A stretch of 7,476 nucleotides of DNA from Streptomycetales bacterium (GTDB lineage Bacteria > Actinomycetota > Actinomycetes > Prado026), in assembly GCA_025361995.1 (NCBI GenBank), contig JANYIP010000158.1, positions 1 to 7,476 on the forward strand. The letters are read 5' to 3'. Both the position numbers and the translations under genes were made by a program. Position 1 is the stretch's first letter. Each line of letters begins with the position of its first letter. Below are positions 7,476 through 7,476 of the stretch, piece by piece. The notes under the pieces were generated by a model that saw nothing but the letters and a program-made list of their open reading frames with translations, was not told where the DNA came from and did not search any database.

Positions 7476-7476
7476 G

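Noticed and set aside
1..7476. Promoters, terminators, tRNA, IS elements or phage attachment sites
   Set aside because: The window is continuous coding sequence. The inverted-looking GTCACGGTGAC-type strings are Val-Thr codons of the repeats and recur in every unit, so they are not credible operators or hairpin terminators.

Overview
The whole 7476-base window lies inside one very long protein-coding gene on the minus strand. The reading frame whose codons occupy plus-strand triplets starting at multiples of three is open from 7475 down to 3: 2491 codons with no stop, and with neither the true start nor the true stop inside the window. Every recognisable motif, from one end to the other, stays in this one frame. 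I see no other real gene, no RNA gene, no promoter or terminator, and no mobile element. The very high G+C content, the strong preference for G or C at third codon positions, and a Pro/Thr-rich tail on a multidomain repeat protein suggest a high-GC actinobacterium. That assignment is an inference from style, not from a marker gene.

Layout in protein order (high to low coordinates; residue 1 is the codon at 7473-7475). First comes the tail of one fibronectin type III (FN3) domain, at 7413-7475. Eleven complete FN3 domains follow at 4359-7412 (residues about 22-1039). The last eight alternate strictly between long (96-103 residues) and short (88-89 residues) forms, and the long forms fall into two subtypes. 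Next, after a short linker, come seventeen tandem copies of an 82-residue Ig-like beta-rich unit at 183-4343 (residues about 1045-2431), repeating every 246 bases with a single 243-base exception. The last part is a Pro/Thr/Ser/Ala-rich low-complexity tail at 3-182, which ends at the window edge in a perfect 12-base tandem array encoding Ser-Thr-Ala-Thr.

The architecture fits a giant secreted or surface-displayed fibrous protein: two kinds of beta-sandwich rod, then a flexible, probably extracellular or wall-spanning Pro/Thr stalk. Signal peptide, catalytic domain, ligand-binding head and membrane or wall anchor would all lie outside the window, so the actual function cannot be read here. The most interesting signals are internal to the repeats: two interleaved subtypes of the 82-residue unit, almost purely synonymous divergence between distant copies, traces of a two-unit duplication, and only four cysteines in 2491 residues, arranged as two close pairs in two related FN3 domains.
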